Of a DNA stretch of 64,000 bases, positions 51,672-59,771 are shown one piece after another. The position numbers were made by a program, and so were the translations under genes. The stretch is from assembly GCF_009755725.1 (NCBI RefSeq), contig NZ_CP046619.1, positions 2,046,001 to 2,110,000 on the forward strand, in the 5' to 3' direction. The notes under the pieces are model-generated. The model was given only the letters and a program-made list of their open reading frames with translations, was not told where the DNA came from and searched no databases. Position 1 is the first letter of the stretch, and every line of letters starts with the position of its first letter. Origin of the DNA: Diaminobutyricimonas sp. LJ205 (lineage in GTDB: Bacteria; Actinomycetota; Actinomycetes; Actinomycetales; Microbacteriaceae).

Positions 51672-53165
51672 ATGGCTGACTCGACCACGCAGGCGCCCCG
51701 CGCCACCTCCAACCGTTCAACCACCCCGGCATCCGACACCTTCAAGCAATACATCTCGCAGGGTTGGGCGGAGCGGCCGGCCGAGACGCTCGCCCCACGG
51801 GAGCAGGCCGCCTACGCTGCCGCCCGGCGCATCCGCATCGCCGCACACTACCCCGGCAAGACCCTGGTCATCCCTGCCGGACCGGCCAAGCAGCGGTCGA
51901 ACGACACCGACTACGCCTACCGTGCGCACTCGGCGTTCTCGCACCTGACCGGCTGGGGCTCGGACACCGTTCCCGGCTCGGTGCTGGTGCTGCGCCCCAC
52001 CGCCGACGGGCATGAGGCGACGCTGTACTTCCGCGAAAGCGCCGGCCGCGACTCGGACGAGTTCTACGCGAACCCCGAGATCGGCGAGTTCTGGACCGGA
52101 CCGCGCCCGTCGCTGGCGCAGGTCGCCGCCGAACTGGGGCTGAACACCGCGGACCTGGGCGAGCTGACCGCCGTGCTGGAGCGATCGGATGTCGACACCC
52201 TCGTCGTCCGTGAGGCAGACCGGGCGATCACCGACCACATCGATGGACGCCGCCTGCTCACAGCCGAGCCGACCGACCTGTCTTCGCCGGAAACCGACTT
52301 CGACGACGAACTAGCGCGCGATTTGAGCGAGCTGCGCCTGGTCAAGGACGAGTACGAGATCAACCAGATGCGACTCGCGGTCGAGGCGACACGGCAGGGA
52401 TTCAACGACGTCTTCGCGGATCTGCCGCAGGTTGTGGCGCACCCGCGCGGCGAACGGCTGGTCGAGGGCACCTTCAACCGGCGCGCCCGCGCCGAGGGCA
52501 ACACCGTCGGCTACGACACCATCGCCGCAGCCGGGCCGCACGCGTGCATCCTGCACTGGACCCGGAACGACGGCAAGGTCTCCCCCGGCGACCTGGTGCT
52601 GCTGGACGCGGGCATCGAACTGGACAGCCTGTACACGGCCGACATCACCCGCACCTTCCCGGTCAGCGGCACCTTCACGCCGGTGCAGCGCAAGGTGTAC
52701 GAGGCCGTGCGCGAGGCTGCCGACGCGGCGTTCGCGATCGTGCGCCCCGGCATCCGGTTCCGCGAGGTGCACGCCGAGGCGATGAAGGTGATCGCGGCCC
52801 GCACCGCCGAGTGGGGGCTGCTGCCGGTCAGCGCCGAGCAGTCACTGGAGCCGGAACACCAGTACCACCGCCGGTACATGGTGCACGGCACCAGCCACCA
52901 CCTGGGCCTCGATGTGCACGACTGCGCCCAGGCGCGACGGGACTTCTACCACGACGGCATTGTTGAAGCCGGGATGGTGTTCACGATCGAGCCGGGGCTG
53001 TACTTCCAGCCCGACGACCTGACGGTGCCCGAGGAGTTCCGCGGCATCGGGGTGCGTATCGAAGACGACATCCTGGTCACCGAGACCGGCGCCGAGAACC
53101 TGTCGGCTGCGATTCCGCGGACTGCGGACGAGGTCGAGGCGTGGGTTCAGGCATCCGTCAAGTAG
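51672..53165 (+). CDS. Xaa-Pro aminopeptidase (aminopeptidase P)
   Basis: 497-aa M24B metallopeptidase removing N-terminal residues before proline. The N-terminal AMP_N domain (~40-180) precedes a pita-bread domain with all dinuclear-metal ligands: Asp in DAGIELDSLYTADITRTFP (two), His in HGTSHHLGLDVHD, Glu in TIEPGLYF and Glu in GVRIEDDILVT. ATG at 51672 with AGGA just upstream. Possibly co-transcribed with the EEP gene. Confidence 0.93.
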   Translation: MADSTTQAPRATSNRSTTPASDTFKQYISQGWAERPAETLAPREQAAYAAARRIRIAAHYPGKTLVIPAGPAKQRSNDTDYAYRAHSAFSHLTGWGSDTVPGSVLVLRPTADGHEATLYFRESAGRDSDEFYANPEIGEFWTGPRPSLAQVAAELGLNTADLGELTAVLERSDVDTLVVREADRAITDHIDGRRLLTAEPTDLSSPETDFDDELARDLSELRLVKDEYEINQMRLAVEATRQGFNDVFADLPQVVAHPRGERLVEGTFNRRARAEGNTVGYDTIAAAGPHACILHWTRNDGKVSPGDLVLLDAGIELDSLYTADITRTFPVSGTFTPVQRKVYEAVREAADAAFAIVRPGIRFREVHAEAMKVIAARTAEWGLLPVSAEQSLEPEHQYHRRYMVHGTSHHLGLDVHDCAQARRDFYHDGIVEAGMVFTIEPGLYFQPDDLTVPEEFRGIGVRIEDDILVTETGAENLSAAIPRTADEVEAWVQASVK

Positions 53166-53208
53166 CCTCGCCCGCCACCCGGTAGCCGCCCGCCTCCGGG
53201 CGCTATAG

Positions 53209-53252
53209 AAACGGCCCCGCGCTAGCGAATGTTCGCTGGCGCGGGGCCGTTT
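53209..53252 (+). terminator. Rho-independent terminator after aminopeptidase P
   Basis: 21-bp arms (AAACGGCCCCGCGCTAGCGAA and its complement with one G-T mismatch) with a 2-nt loop, ending TTT. Very stable and A/T-flanked on both sides, so it can also end transcription arriving from the CMD gene on the other strand. Confidence 0.85.
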
Positions 53253-53259
53253 GGCTAGG

Positions 53260-53307
53260 GCCGCCCACTATTGCCGGGCTGAAGCCGCCCACCATCTACG
53301 GGCTGAA
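53260..53307. repeat. 24-bp tandem repeat, two copies
   Basis: GCCGCCCACTATTGCCGGGCTGAA-type unit at 53260-53283 and a copy at 53284-53307 with about 20 of 24 bases the same. It lies immediately before the stop codon of the CMD-family gene (minus strand), after the terminator. No function evident. Confidence 0.7.
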
Positions 53308-53640
53308 CTAGTGCACGTGCTTGAAAGCGAGCCGACCGTGCGTGTACGCGGAGCCTGCGCCGACGGCCGAGGCGACCCAGACGGCCTCGGCGATCTCTTC
53401 CTCAGTCGCGCCGGCGCGCTGAGCGCTGCGCGTGTGGGACTCGATGCAGTACTCGCATTGCCTCGCGATGCCGACGGCGACGGCCATCAGTTCCCGGTAC
53501 TTCGCGGGCACGGCGCGGGCCTCATCATCGGCGAACACCGTCTTCGAGAAGTTCGCGTACGCGGCGAGGATGTCCGGGCTGTTGGTCTTGTAGTTCCGCA
53601 TGAACTGCTTGTCGTCGCGCGGCGTTGTCTCGTCACTCAT
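53308..53640 (-). CDS. Carboxymuconolactone decarboxylase / AhpD-like protein
   Basis: 110 aa, all-helical. The redox pair reads CEYCIESHT, the CxxC-x3-H signature of the AhpD branch, suggesting alkylhydroperoxidase-type peroxide reduction rather than decarboxylation. YRELMAVAVGIARQ and GATEEEIAEAVWVA are conserved. It stands alone on the minus strand; the preceding gene encodes a general stress protein, fitting a stress theme. Confidence 0.85.
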   Translation of the reverse strand: MSDETTPRDDKQFMRNYKTNSPDILAAYANFSKTVFADDEARAVPAKYRELMAVAVGIARQCEYCIESHTRSAQRAGATEEEIAEAVWVASAVGAGSAYTHGRLAFKHVH

Positions 53641-53668
53641 GTCTGACTTAACGCACAGCAGGTGCCGG

Positions 53669-54157
53669 TCATTCCGACGGCTGGCCGAGCACCGACTGCG
53701 CCTGCGCGGTCAGGTTCGGGTCGATGACGATCTGATAGTTGGTGGCGAGCACCTGCGTCATCGAAGTGAAGTCGCGTTTGCGGCGGTTCAGCCCGTAGGT
53801 GGCCAGGCTGAACAGCATGCCGAAACCGGCACCGATCAGGGCGGCGGATGCCACGACGGCAAGATTCGGCGTCGGCGAGAAGATGAACAGCAGCAGCCCG
53901 AGGAACAGGCCGAACCAGGCACCGCTCGCGGCTCCGGCGAGCGCGGCGCGGCCGTAACTGAGCTTGCCGGTGACCCGCTCGACGGTCTTCAGGTCGTTGC
54001 CGATGATCGAGAGCTTCTTGACGTCGAAGTCCGCCTTGGCGAGAACGTCGACGACCTTCTGCGCCTCGACATAGGTCTCGTAGGTACCGAGCACGTCGCC
54101 GCGCGGCACGGAGGGCAACGCGGGCGTGCGGCGTGAGAACGGACTCTGGTTTGTCAT
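53669..54157 (-). CDS. General stress protein (YflT/GSP17M-like)
   Basis: 162 aa. N-terminal alpha/beta domain (GTYETYVEAQKVVDVLAKADFDVKKLSIIG) followed by two glycine-rich membrane segments (~65-110) that resemble YflT-like stress proteins. Function unknown. Divergent from the MgtE-N/CBS gene at 54240. Confidence 0.72.
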   Translation of the reverse strand: MTNQSPFSRRTPALPSVPRGDVLGTYETYVEAQKVVDVLAKADFDVKKLSIIGNDLKTVERVTGKLSYGRAALAGAASGAWFGLFLGLLLFIFSPTPNLAVVASAALIGAGFGMLFSLATYGLNRRKRDFTSMTQVLATNYQIVIDPNLTAQAQSVLGQPSE

Positions 54158-54239
54158 TGACCTATTCTCGCACCCGCCAGTGTCGGATTCCCTGAATTAC
54201 TGGGACGACCGGGCCTGACCGACCGGCTAACCTGTGAAT

Positions 54240-55553
54240 GTGAGCGCCACCAGAGTCTTCGTAGCCCGCCTGGCCGGGTGCTCTGTTTTCGACCCCGCGG
54301 GCGATCGCGTGGGCAAGGTTCGCGACGTCCTCGTTGTGTACCGCAAGGATGGCGCGCCCCGCGTGGTGGGCATGATCGTCGAGGTGCCCGGCAAGCGGCG
54401 GGTGTTCATGTCGATCGGCCGGGTCACCTCGATCGGCTCCGGACAGATCATCACCACCGGGCTGATCAACCTCCGCCGCTTCGAACAGCGCGGCGGCGAG
54501 GTGCGGGTGATCGCCGAACTGCTCGGCCGCAAGGTCTTCCTCGCCGACGGCTCCGGCGAGGCCACCATCGAAGACGTCGCGATCGAAGCGGTGGCCCCCA
54601 GCGAGTGGGAAATCGGCCAACTGTTCCTGCGACGGCCCCGCACGAGCGCCGCACCGTTCGGTAAGGGACCCACCGTCTTCGCCGACTGGTCGGAGGTGCG
54701 GGAGAAGAACGCAACCGGCGAGACCCAGAGCGCCGAGCACCTGATCGCGACCTACGCCGACCTGCTGCCGGCTGACCTCGCGAACACGCTGCTCGACCTG
54801 CCGCCGGAGCGCCGCCACGAGGTGGCCGAGGAACTGTCCGACGACCGGCTCGCCGACGCGCTCGAGGAGATGCCCGAGACGGATCAGGTCGACATCCTGA
54901 ACGAGCTCGACGACAAGCGCGCCGCCGACGTGCTCGACCACATGCAGCCGGATGACGCCGCCGACCTGATCGCGCAACTCTCCGAGGAGCGCGGTGAGGC
55001 GCTGCTCGGCCTGATGGAGCCGGAAGAGGCCGAGGACGTGCGCATGCTGCTCGCCTACGACGCCGACACCGCCGGCGGCCTGATGACGACCGAGCCGATC
55101 ATCGTCTCGGCCGACGCCACCGTCGCCGAAGCGCTCGCCCTGATCCGCCGGCACGAACTGGCCCCCGCCCTCGGCGCCGCGGTCTGCGTGACGCTGCCGC
55201 CCTATGAGACCCCGACCGGCCGGTTCCTCGGCATGGTGCACTTCCAGCGGATGCTGCGCTACCCGCCAGGTGAACGCCTCGGCACCCTGCTCGATCAGAA
55301 CCTCGAGCCGGTGCGGGCAACCTCATCCGCGGCCGAGGTCTCGCGCATCCTCGCCAGTTATGACCTGGTCTCCGTGCCCGTGGTCGATGACAACCACCGC
55401 CTGGTCGGGGTGGTGACCATCGATGATGTCCTCGACTACCTGCTGCCGGAAGACTGGCGAAGTGCGGACGCGGACGAACCCCGTCCGCGCATCCGCAAAC
55501 GACCGCTCAGCACAGCACAGGGAAGGAGGACCGCACGTGGCACGGAACGATAA
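54240..55553 (+). CDS. MgtE N-domain plus CBS protein with PRC-barrel-like N-terminus (no channel)
   Basis: 437 aa, soluble. Residues ~1-130 look like two PRC-barrel-type modules (CSVFDPAGDRVGKVRDVLVV). Residues ~165-285 are MgtE intracellular N-domain repeats (ELSDDRLADALEEMPETDQVDIL), followed by a CBS pair. The Mg channel itself is absent, so it may act as a Mg-sensing or regulatory protein. The GTG at 54240 is six bases after TAACCT (54228-54233), a leaderless start; an in-frame GTG at 54234 touches the -10. The 3' end overlaps the DUF1003 gene by 17 bp. Confidence 0.83.
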   Translation: MSATRVFVARLAGCSVFDPAGDRVGKVRDVLVVYRKDGAPRVVGMIVEVPGKRRVFMSIGRVTSIGSGQIITTGLINLRRFEQRGGEVRVIAELLGRKVFLADGSGEATIEDVAIEAVAPSEWEIGQLFLRRPRTSAAPFGKGPTVFADWSEVREKNATGETQSAEHLIATYADLLPADLANTLLDLPPERRHEVAEELSDDRLADALEEMPETDQVDILNELDDKRAADVLDHMQPDDAADLIAQLSEERGEALLGLMEPEEAEDVRMLLAYDADTAGGLMTTEPIIVSADATVAEALALIRRHELAPALGAAVCVTLPPYETPTGRFLGMVHFQRMLRYPPGERLGTLLDQNLEPVRATSSAAEVSRILASYDLVSVPVVDDNHRLVGVVTIDDVLDYLLPEDWRSADADEPRPRIRKRPLSTAQGRRTARGTER

Positions 55554-56055
55554 CAACTCCCGGATGGATGCCCCGAAGGGCCTCCGCACCCCGTTCACCG
55601 CACGGTTCCGCGGCCGTGACCGGTTCGGCCGGATGACCGAGTCCTTTGCGCGCGGCATGGGCACGCCCTGGTTCCTGCTCGGGATGACCATCTTCTGTGG
55701 CCTGTGGCTGACCTACAACACCCTCGCGTCGCCGGGTAACCAGTTCGACCCTGAGGCGCAGAAGTTCCCGCTGCTGACGCTCATCCTGTCGCTGCAGGCG
55801 TCCTACGCCGCACCGCTGCTGCTGCTCGCGCAGAACCGGCAGGACGACCGCGACCGCGTGCAGATCGAGCAGGACCGCCAGCGCGCGGAACGGAACCTGG
55901 CCGACACCGAGTACCTCGCCCGCGAGGTGGTCGCCCTGCGGCTGGCCATGAAGGACATGGCGTCGAAGGACTTCATCCGCGGCGAGCTGCGCACCTTGCT
56001 CGAGGAACTCGACCGCGACAAGGGCACCTCCAGGGAGCCGACTTCCGGTGGTTGA
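55537..56055 (+). CDS. DUF1003 membrane protein
   Basis: 172 aa with two membrane helices (~50-70, ~85-105) and a C-terminal coiled-coil (RQDDRDRVQIEQDRQRAERN). DUF1003 proteins regularly follow MgtE-N/CBS genes in actinobacteria, suggesting a joint role in Mg homeostasis. GTG at 55537 is preceded by AGGAGG; the gene starts inside its neighbour and its stop overlaps the mrp start by eight bases. Confidence 0.87.
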   Translation: MARNDNNSRMDAPKGLRTPFTARFRGRDRFGRMTESFARGMGTPWFLLGMTIFCGLWLTYNTLASPGNQFDPEAQKFPLLTLILSLQASYAAPLLLLAQNRQDDRDRVQIEQDRQRAERNLADTEYLAREVVALRLAMKDMASKDFIRGELRTLLEELDRDKGTSREPTSGG

Positions 56056-57190
56056 GGAGCGCCCGACGCAGGAGGACGCGTCTCGAAACCATCCCACTGC
56101 AGACTCGATCCGCACCGCGCTCGGCCGGGTGATCGACCCGGAGATCCGCAAGCCCATCACCGAGCTGGACATGGTCCGCGACATCCGGGTCGAAGCCGGT
56201 CACGCGACCGTGGGCGTGCAATTGACGATTGTCGGATGTCCGGCGGCTGACACCATCGAACGCGACGTCCGCGCCGCGACAGCCGCCGTTGACGGTGTCA
56301 CCGAGGTGACCGTCGATGTGACGGTGATGACCCCTGCGCAGCGGCAGGCGCTGACCGAGAAGCTCCGCGGCGGGCGGTCCAAGACGCTGCAGTTCGGCCC
56401 GGACTCGCTCACCAGCATCTACGCGGTGACCAGCGGCAAGGGCGGGGTCGGCAAGTCCACGCTGACCGCGAACCTTGCCGTCTCGCTCGCCAGCCGCGGA
56501 CTCAAGGTCGGGCTGGTCGACGCCGACGTGTTCGGCTTCTCGATCCCCGGCATCCTCGGCATCGAAGGCGCGAAGCCGACGCAGGTGAACGACATGATCC
56601 TGCCGCCGGTCGTGCACGGCGTGAAGGTCATCTCGATCGGAATGTTCGTCGAGAACACCTCGACCGCCGTGGCCTGGCGCGGACCGATGCTGCACCGGAC
56701 GATCCAGCAGTTCCTCACCGACGTGTACTTCGGCGACCTGGACGTGCTGCTGCTCGATCTGCCGCCCGGCACCGGCGACGTGGCAATCACCCTCGGGCAG
56801 CTGCTGCCGCACGCCGAGGTGCTCGTGGTCACCACCCCGCAGCCGGCGGCGGCGGATGTCGCGGAGCGCAGCGGTCTCGTCGCCAGGCAGACCGGGCAGA
56901 GCGTGCTCGGGGTGGTCGAGAACATGGCGGGGCTCGCACAGGCCGACGGCAGCGTCCTGGAGCTGTTCGGGTCTGGCGGTGGGGCGGAGACCGCTCGGCG
57001 CCTGGACGTGCCGCTGATGGCCTCTGTGCCGCTGAGCATCGCGTTGCGGGCCGGCGGTGACACCGGGGAGCCGATCGTGCTTGCCGACCCCGCAGATCCC
57101 GCGGCGCAAGCGATCGCATCCGTCGCTGACGTGCTCGCCACCCGCGGCCGCAACCTCGCGGGCCGGAAGCTCGGCTTCAGCGTCAACTGA
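56048..57190 (+). CDS. mrp: Mrp/NBP35-type iron-sulfur cluster carrier P-loop ATPase
   Basis: 380 aa. Residues ~18-100 are a MIP18/DUF59 domain (GRVIDPEIRKPITELDM), then a deviant Walker A SGKGGVGKSTL (Lys136), Walker B LLLDLPPGTGD, and the end of the ATPase fold. Unlike many Mrp proteins no CxxC pair is seen near the C-terminus. Role: Fe-S cluster transfer or apbC-like function (family knowledge). The GTG start overlaps the DUF1003 stop. The first ~16 residues (VEERPTQEDASRNHP) look like a translated interspersed DNA repeat. Confidence 0.9.
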   Translation: MVEERPTQEDASRNHPTADSIRTALGRVIDPEIRKPITELDMVRDIRVEAGHATVGVQLTIVGCPAADTIERDVRAATAAVDGVTEVTVDVTVMTPAQRQALTEKLRGGRSKTLQFGPDSLTSIYAVTSGKGGVGKSTLTANLAVSLASRGLKVGLVDADVFGFSIPGILGIEGAKPTQVNDMILPPVVHGVKVISIGMFVENTSTAVAWRGPMLHRTIQQFLTDVYFGDLDVLLLDLPPGTGDVAITLGQLLPHAEVLVVTTPQPAAADVAERSGLVARQTGQSVLGVVENMAGLAQADGSVLELFGSGGGAETARRLDVPLMASVPLSIALRAGGDTGEPIVLADPADPAAQAIASVADVLATRGRNLAGRKLGFSVN

Positions 57191-57219
57191 ACCCAGCGCG
57201 GCGCACCCCGCTGTGACTC

Positions 57220-57603
57220 CTACGTGGCCTCGTCGTCGAACGGGGCAGGGCGGCCTTCCTTGAGCATCCGCTGGCGCTGCGCGTACGCGGACTCACGCAC
57301 GGTCGGCGTCACCGCGACAGCAGCAGCCACCGGCGCCGGGGCGACGTCGTCATCGTCGACCAGCGCCTCGCGAATGATGCGCCTCGGGTCATACTGGCGC
57401 GGGTCGAGCTTCTTCCAGTCGACATCGTCGAACTCCGGGCCCATCTCCTCGCGCATGCGGTCCTTGGCGCCATTCGCCATGCGTCGCAGTTGCCGGATCA
57501 GTTCGCCGAGCTTGCCCGCGTAGTACGGCAGCCGTTCGGGGCCGAGAAGGAACACGGCAAGGATGCCGATGATCAACAGCTTCTCGAAAGTCAACCCGAA
57601 CAC
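57220..57603 (-). CDS. tatB: Twin-arginine translocase subunit TatB
   Basis: 127 aa. One N-terminal membrane helix with the TatA/B signature FEKLLIIGILAVFLLGPERLP, an amphipathic helix (LGELIRQLRRMANGAKDRM) and an acidic tail. The Glu in the transmembrane helix and the longer tail favour TatB over TatA. The GTG at 57603 is six bases after TATTCT on the minus strand (leaderless). Divergent from the O-methyltransferase gene. Confidence 0.87.
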   Translation of the reverse strand: MFGLTFEKLLIIGILAVFLLGPERLPYYAGKLGELIRQLRRMANGAKDRMREEMGPEFDDVDWKKLDPRQYDPRRIIREALVDDDDVAPAPVAAAVAVTPTVRESAYAQRQRMLKEGRPAPFDDEAT

Positions 57604-57668
57604 CCGCCCAGAATAGCCCGGGTTCGCTGGGCCAACCCCCTACCCTTGGGAAAGAGCAAGGAGCGTGC

Positions 57669-58301
57669 GTGTCTGAAAAAGAATTGAACTGGAAGTTCGC
57701 CGAGGAGTTCGTGGTCGAGACTCCCGAAATCATCCAGGCACGCCACCACTCATTGGAGCAGGGCATCGAGCCCATCTCCGCTGCGGTCGGCGCGCAGCTC
57801 GCGGTGATCGCCGCGGCCACCAACGCCTCGAACATCGTCGAGATCGGCACGGGGGTCGGCGTCAGCGGACTGTGGCTGTTCACCGGTGCCCCGAACGCCA
57901 CGCTCACCTCGATCGACAGCGAACTGGATTACCAGCAGACCGCCCGGCGCATGTTCGCCGATGCCGGCATCCCCGCCGCGCGCACCCGCCTGATCACCGG
58001 CCGCGCGCGTGAGGTGCTGCCGCGTATGAACGAAGGGTCATATGACATCGTCTTCGTCGACGCCGACCCGCACTCGGTGATCGAATACGTCGAGCACGGC
58101 CTGCGCCTCGCGCGTGTCGGCGGCACGGTGCTGGTGGCTCATGCGCTGTGGCGTGACCGCGTCGCAGACCCGGCGCAGCGCGATGACACGGTGGCCGACT
58201 TCCGCCTGCTGCTGACTGAGATCGCGGCATCCAGCGCCGTGATCAGCGCCCTCTCCCCCGTGGGCGACGGCCTGCTGCAGCTGACGAAGATCGCCGAATA
58301 G
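57669..58301 (+). CDS. O-methyltransferase (catechol-O-methyltransferase-like)
   Basis: 210 aa, class I SAM-dependent O-methyltransferase family 3: VEIGTGVGVSGLWLFTGAP (SAM loop), LTSIDSELDYQQTAR, YDIVFVDADPHSVIEYVEHGLRL and a C-terminal VGDGLLQLTKI. Metal-binding Asp in DADP. Substrate unknown. GTG at 57669 with AAGGAG six bases upstream. A strong terminator follows. Confidence 0.88.
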   Translation: MSEKELNWKFAEEFVVETPEIIQARHHSLEQGIEPISAAVGAQLAVIAAATNASNIVEIGTGVGVSGLWLFTGAPNATLTSIDSELDYQQTARRMFADAGIPAARTRLITGRAREVLPRMNEGSYDIVFVDADPHSVIEYVEHGLRLARVGGTVLVAHALWRDRVADPAQRDDTVADFRLLLTEIAASSAVISALSPVGDGLLQLTKIAE

Positions 58302-58315
58302 AAGCCAGATAGAAG

Positions 58316-58348
58316 AAGCCGGTGACCGCACTGCGGTCACCGGCTTTT
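58316..58348 (+). terminator. Rho-independent terminator of the O-methyltransferase gene
   Basis: 14-bp perfect stem (AAGCCGGTGACCGC / GCGGTCACCGGCTT) with a 3-nt loop ACT, followed by TTTTCT. It lies 15 bp past the stop and could also serve the convergent DUF3117 gene. Confidence 0.92.
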
Positions 58349-58364
58349 CTGTCTAAGGCCTCGC

Positions 58365-58535
58365 CTATGCGGAGATTACTCCGGCGAGTGCGTCATGGAG
58401 TTCCTTGGCCTCGGCGTCGTTGACCGACACGACCAGGCGACCGCCACCCTCAAGCGGCACCCGCACGATGATGAGACGACCCTCCTTGACAGCCTCCATG
58501 GGTCCGTCACCGGTCCGCGGTTTCATGGCTGCCAT
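58365..58535 (-). CDS. DUF3117 small protein
   Basis: 56 aa starting MAAMKPRTGDGPMEAVKEGR and ending ALAGVISA, a strictly conserved actinobacterial family (DUF3117) of unknown function. Shine-Dalgarno AAGGGGAG at good distance from the ATG at 58535. It is short and easily overlooked. Confidence 0.9.
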   Translation of the reverse strand: MAAMKPRTGDGPMEAVKEGRLIIVRVPLEGGGRLVVSVNDAEAKELHDALAGVISA

Positions 58536-58595
58536 AAGTCTCCCCTTTCGTTGGATTCCTTACCCATTATCGTCCATGAGTGCTGATCATGAAAA

Positions 58596-59771
58596 TCACG
58601 GGGGCGTCCAGTCAGCCCCATCGACCCACCAGCCGATGTACATCCAGCCGATCTGACCGGCGATTCCGAGCAGCACCAGGCCCACCCGGAACAGTCGCGA
58701 CCGGGGCACAGCGAGCGCCCCGAGCAGCGGGAAGATCGGCATCAGCAGCCGGAAGGTGCTCGACTGCGGGAAGAACACCGCGAGCAGGTAGATCACGTAA
58801 CTGGCGACCCACAACCGCAAGTCCACGCCGATGCGCTTCACCCATGGGGTGAACATGAACCAGGCGAACAGCACAACCGCAACGAGCAGCAGGAGCGCAC
58901 CGAGCGGCGCGCCCAGCCACCAGTTGGCTCCCTGCACCCATGGCGTGAAGGGGATCAGGTGCTGGTGGCCGATGTACGCCGCCCGCCACGCCATCTCCGT
59001 GTCGGTGTAGGCGGTGAGTGACCCGGTGACCACCCAGGCGATCAGCAGCCAGGCCAGGCCCATCACGCCGCTGAACAAGGCCAGGGACGCGGATGTCACC
59101 AGCTCACGCCGCCCGAACGGTTCACGTCGGCGATTCCACCAGCGGTAGGCCACATGCAGCACGAGGAATAAAGCGAACGCGAGCCCCGTCGGGCGCACGA
59201 GCGAGGCGACTGCCACGACCGGGAACAGCCACTCGTAGCGGCGCTGCACGACCAGCAGCAGCGAGGTGGTGAGCAGCAGCAGGTGCAGCGACTCGGCATA
59301 GGCGACCTGCAGGATCGGGGACAGCGGGGCGACGCAGAACAGCACCACCGAGAACAGTGCCCGGCTCGGGTCGCCGAGCACGTGCAGCATGAGGCGGTAG
59401 AACACCAGCGCAGTGCCTGCCGCCGCCAGCACGGAGACCGCCACGGCGACGACGTCGTAAGGCACCAGTGTGAGCTCCGTCAGCAGCCGCACAAGCCACG
59501 GGTAGACCGGCATGAACGCCCAGGCGTTCTCACCGACGTGGCCGTCGTCGGTGACCGGCAGCACGTTCGGGTAGCCGGCCATGGCGATGATGTAGTACCA
59601 GTGACCGTCCCAGATGGTGGCGAAGTCGGTGTAGTTCGGGTTCGCCGGGGTCCAGGCGTTCTGCTGCTGCTGGCTCGCGAAGACGAGCATGATCGTCGTG
59701 GTGACGATGCGGGAGAGGACGAAGACGGCAAGTACTTTCACCCACCAGCGGGTGCGGGTGTAGAGCCTCAC
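58596..59771 (-). CDS. Integral membrane glycosyltransferase, PIG-V-like mannosyltransferase family
   Basis: 391 aa with about ten membrane segments. The first outer loop reads NPNYTDFATIWDGHWYYIIAMAGYP, with the WDGxWY patch typical of GPI mannosyltransferase 2 (PIG-V)-like and other GT-C enzymes. In actinobacteria such proteins are thought to use polyprenyl-phosphate-mannose; the acceptor is unknown. The GTG start at 59771 overlaps the dapE stop by four bases (GTGA), so it is preferred over the ATG at 59822. Confidence 0.78.
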   Translation of the reverse strand: MRLYTRTRWWVKVLAVFVLSRIVTTTIMLVFASQQQQNAWTPANPNYTDFATIWDGHWYYIIAMAGYPNVLPVTDDGHVGENAWAFMPVYPWLVRLLTELTLVPYDVVAVAVSVLAAAGTALVFYRLMLHVLGDPSRALFSVVLFCVAPLSPILQVAYAESLHLLLLTTSLLLVVQRRYEWLFPVVAVASLVRPTGLAFALFLVLHVAYRWWNRRREPFGRRELVTSASLALFSGVMGLAWLLIAWVVTGSLTAYTDTEMAWRAAYIGHQHLIPFTPWVQGANWWLGAPLGALLLLVAVVLFAWFMFTPWVKRIGVDLRLWVASYVIYLLAVFFPQSSTFRLLMPIFPLLGALAVPRSRLFRVGLVLLGIAGQIGWMYIGWWVDGADWTPP

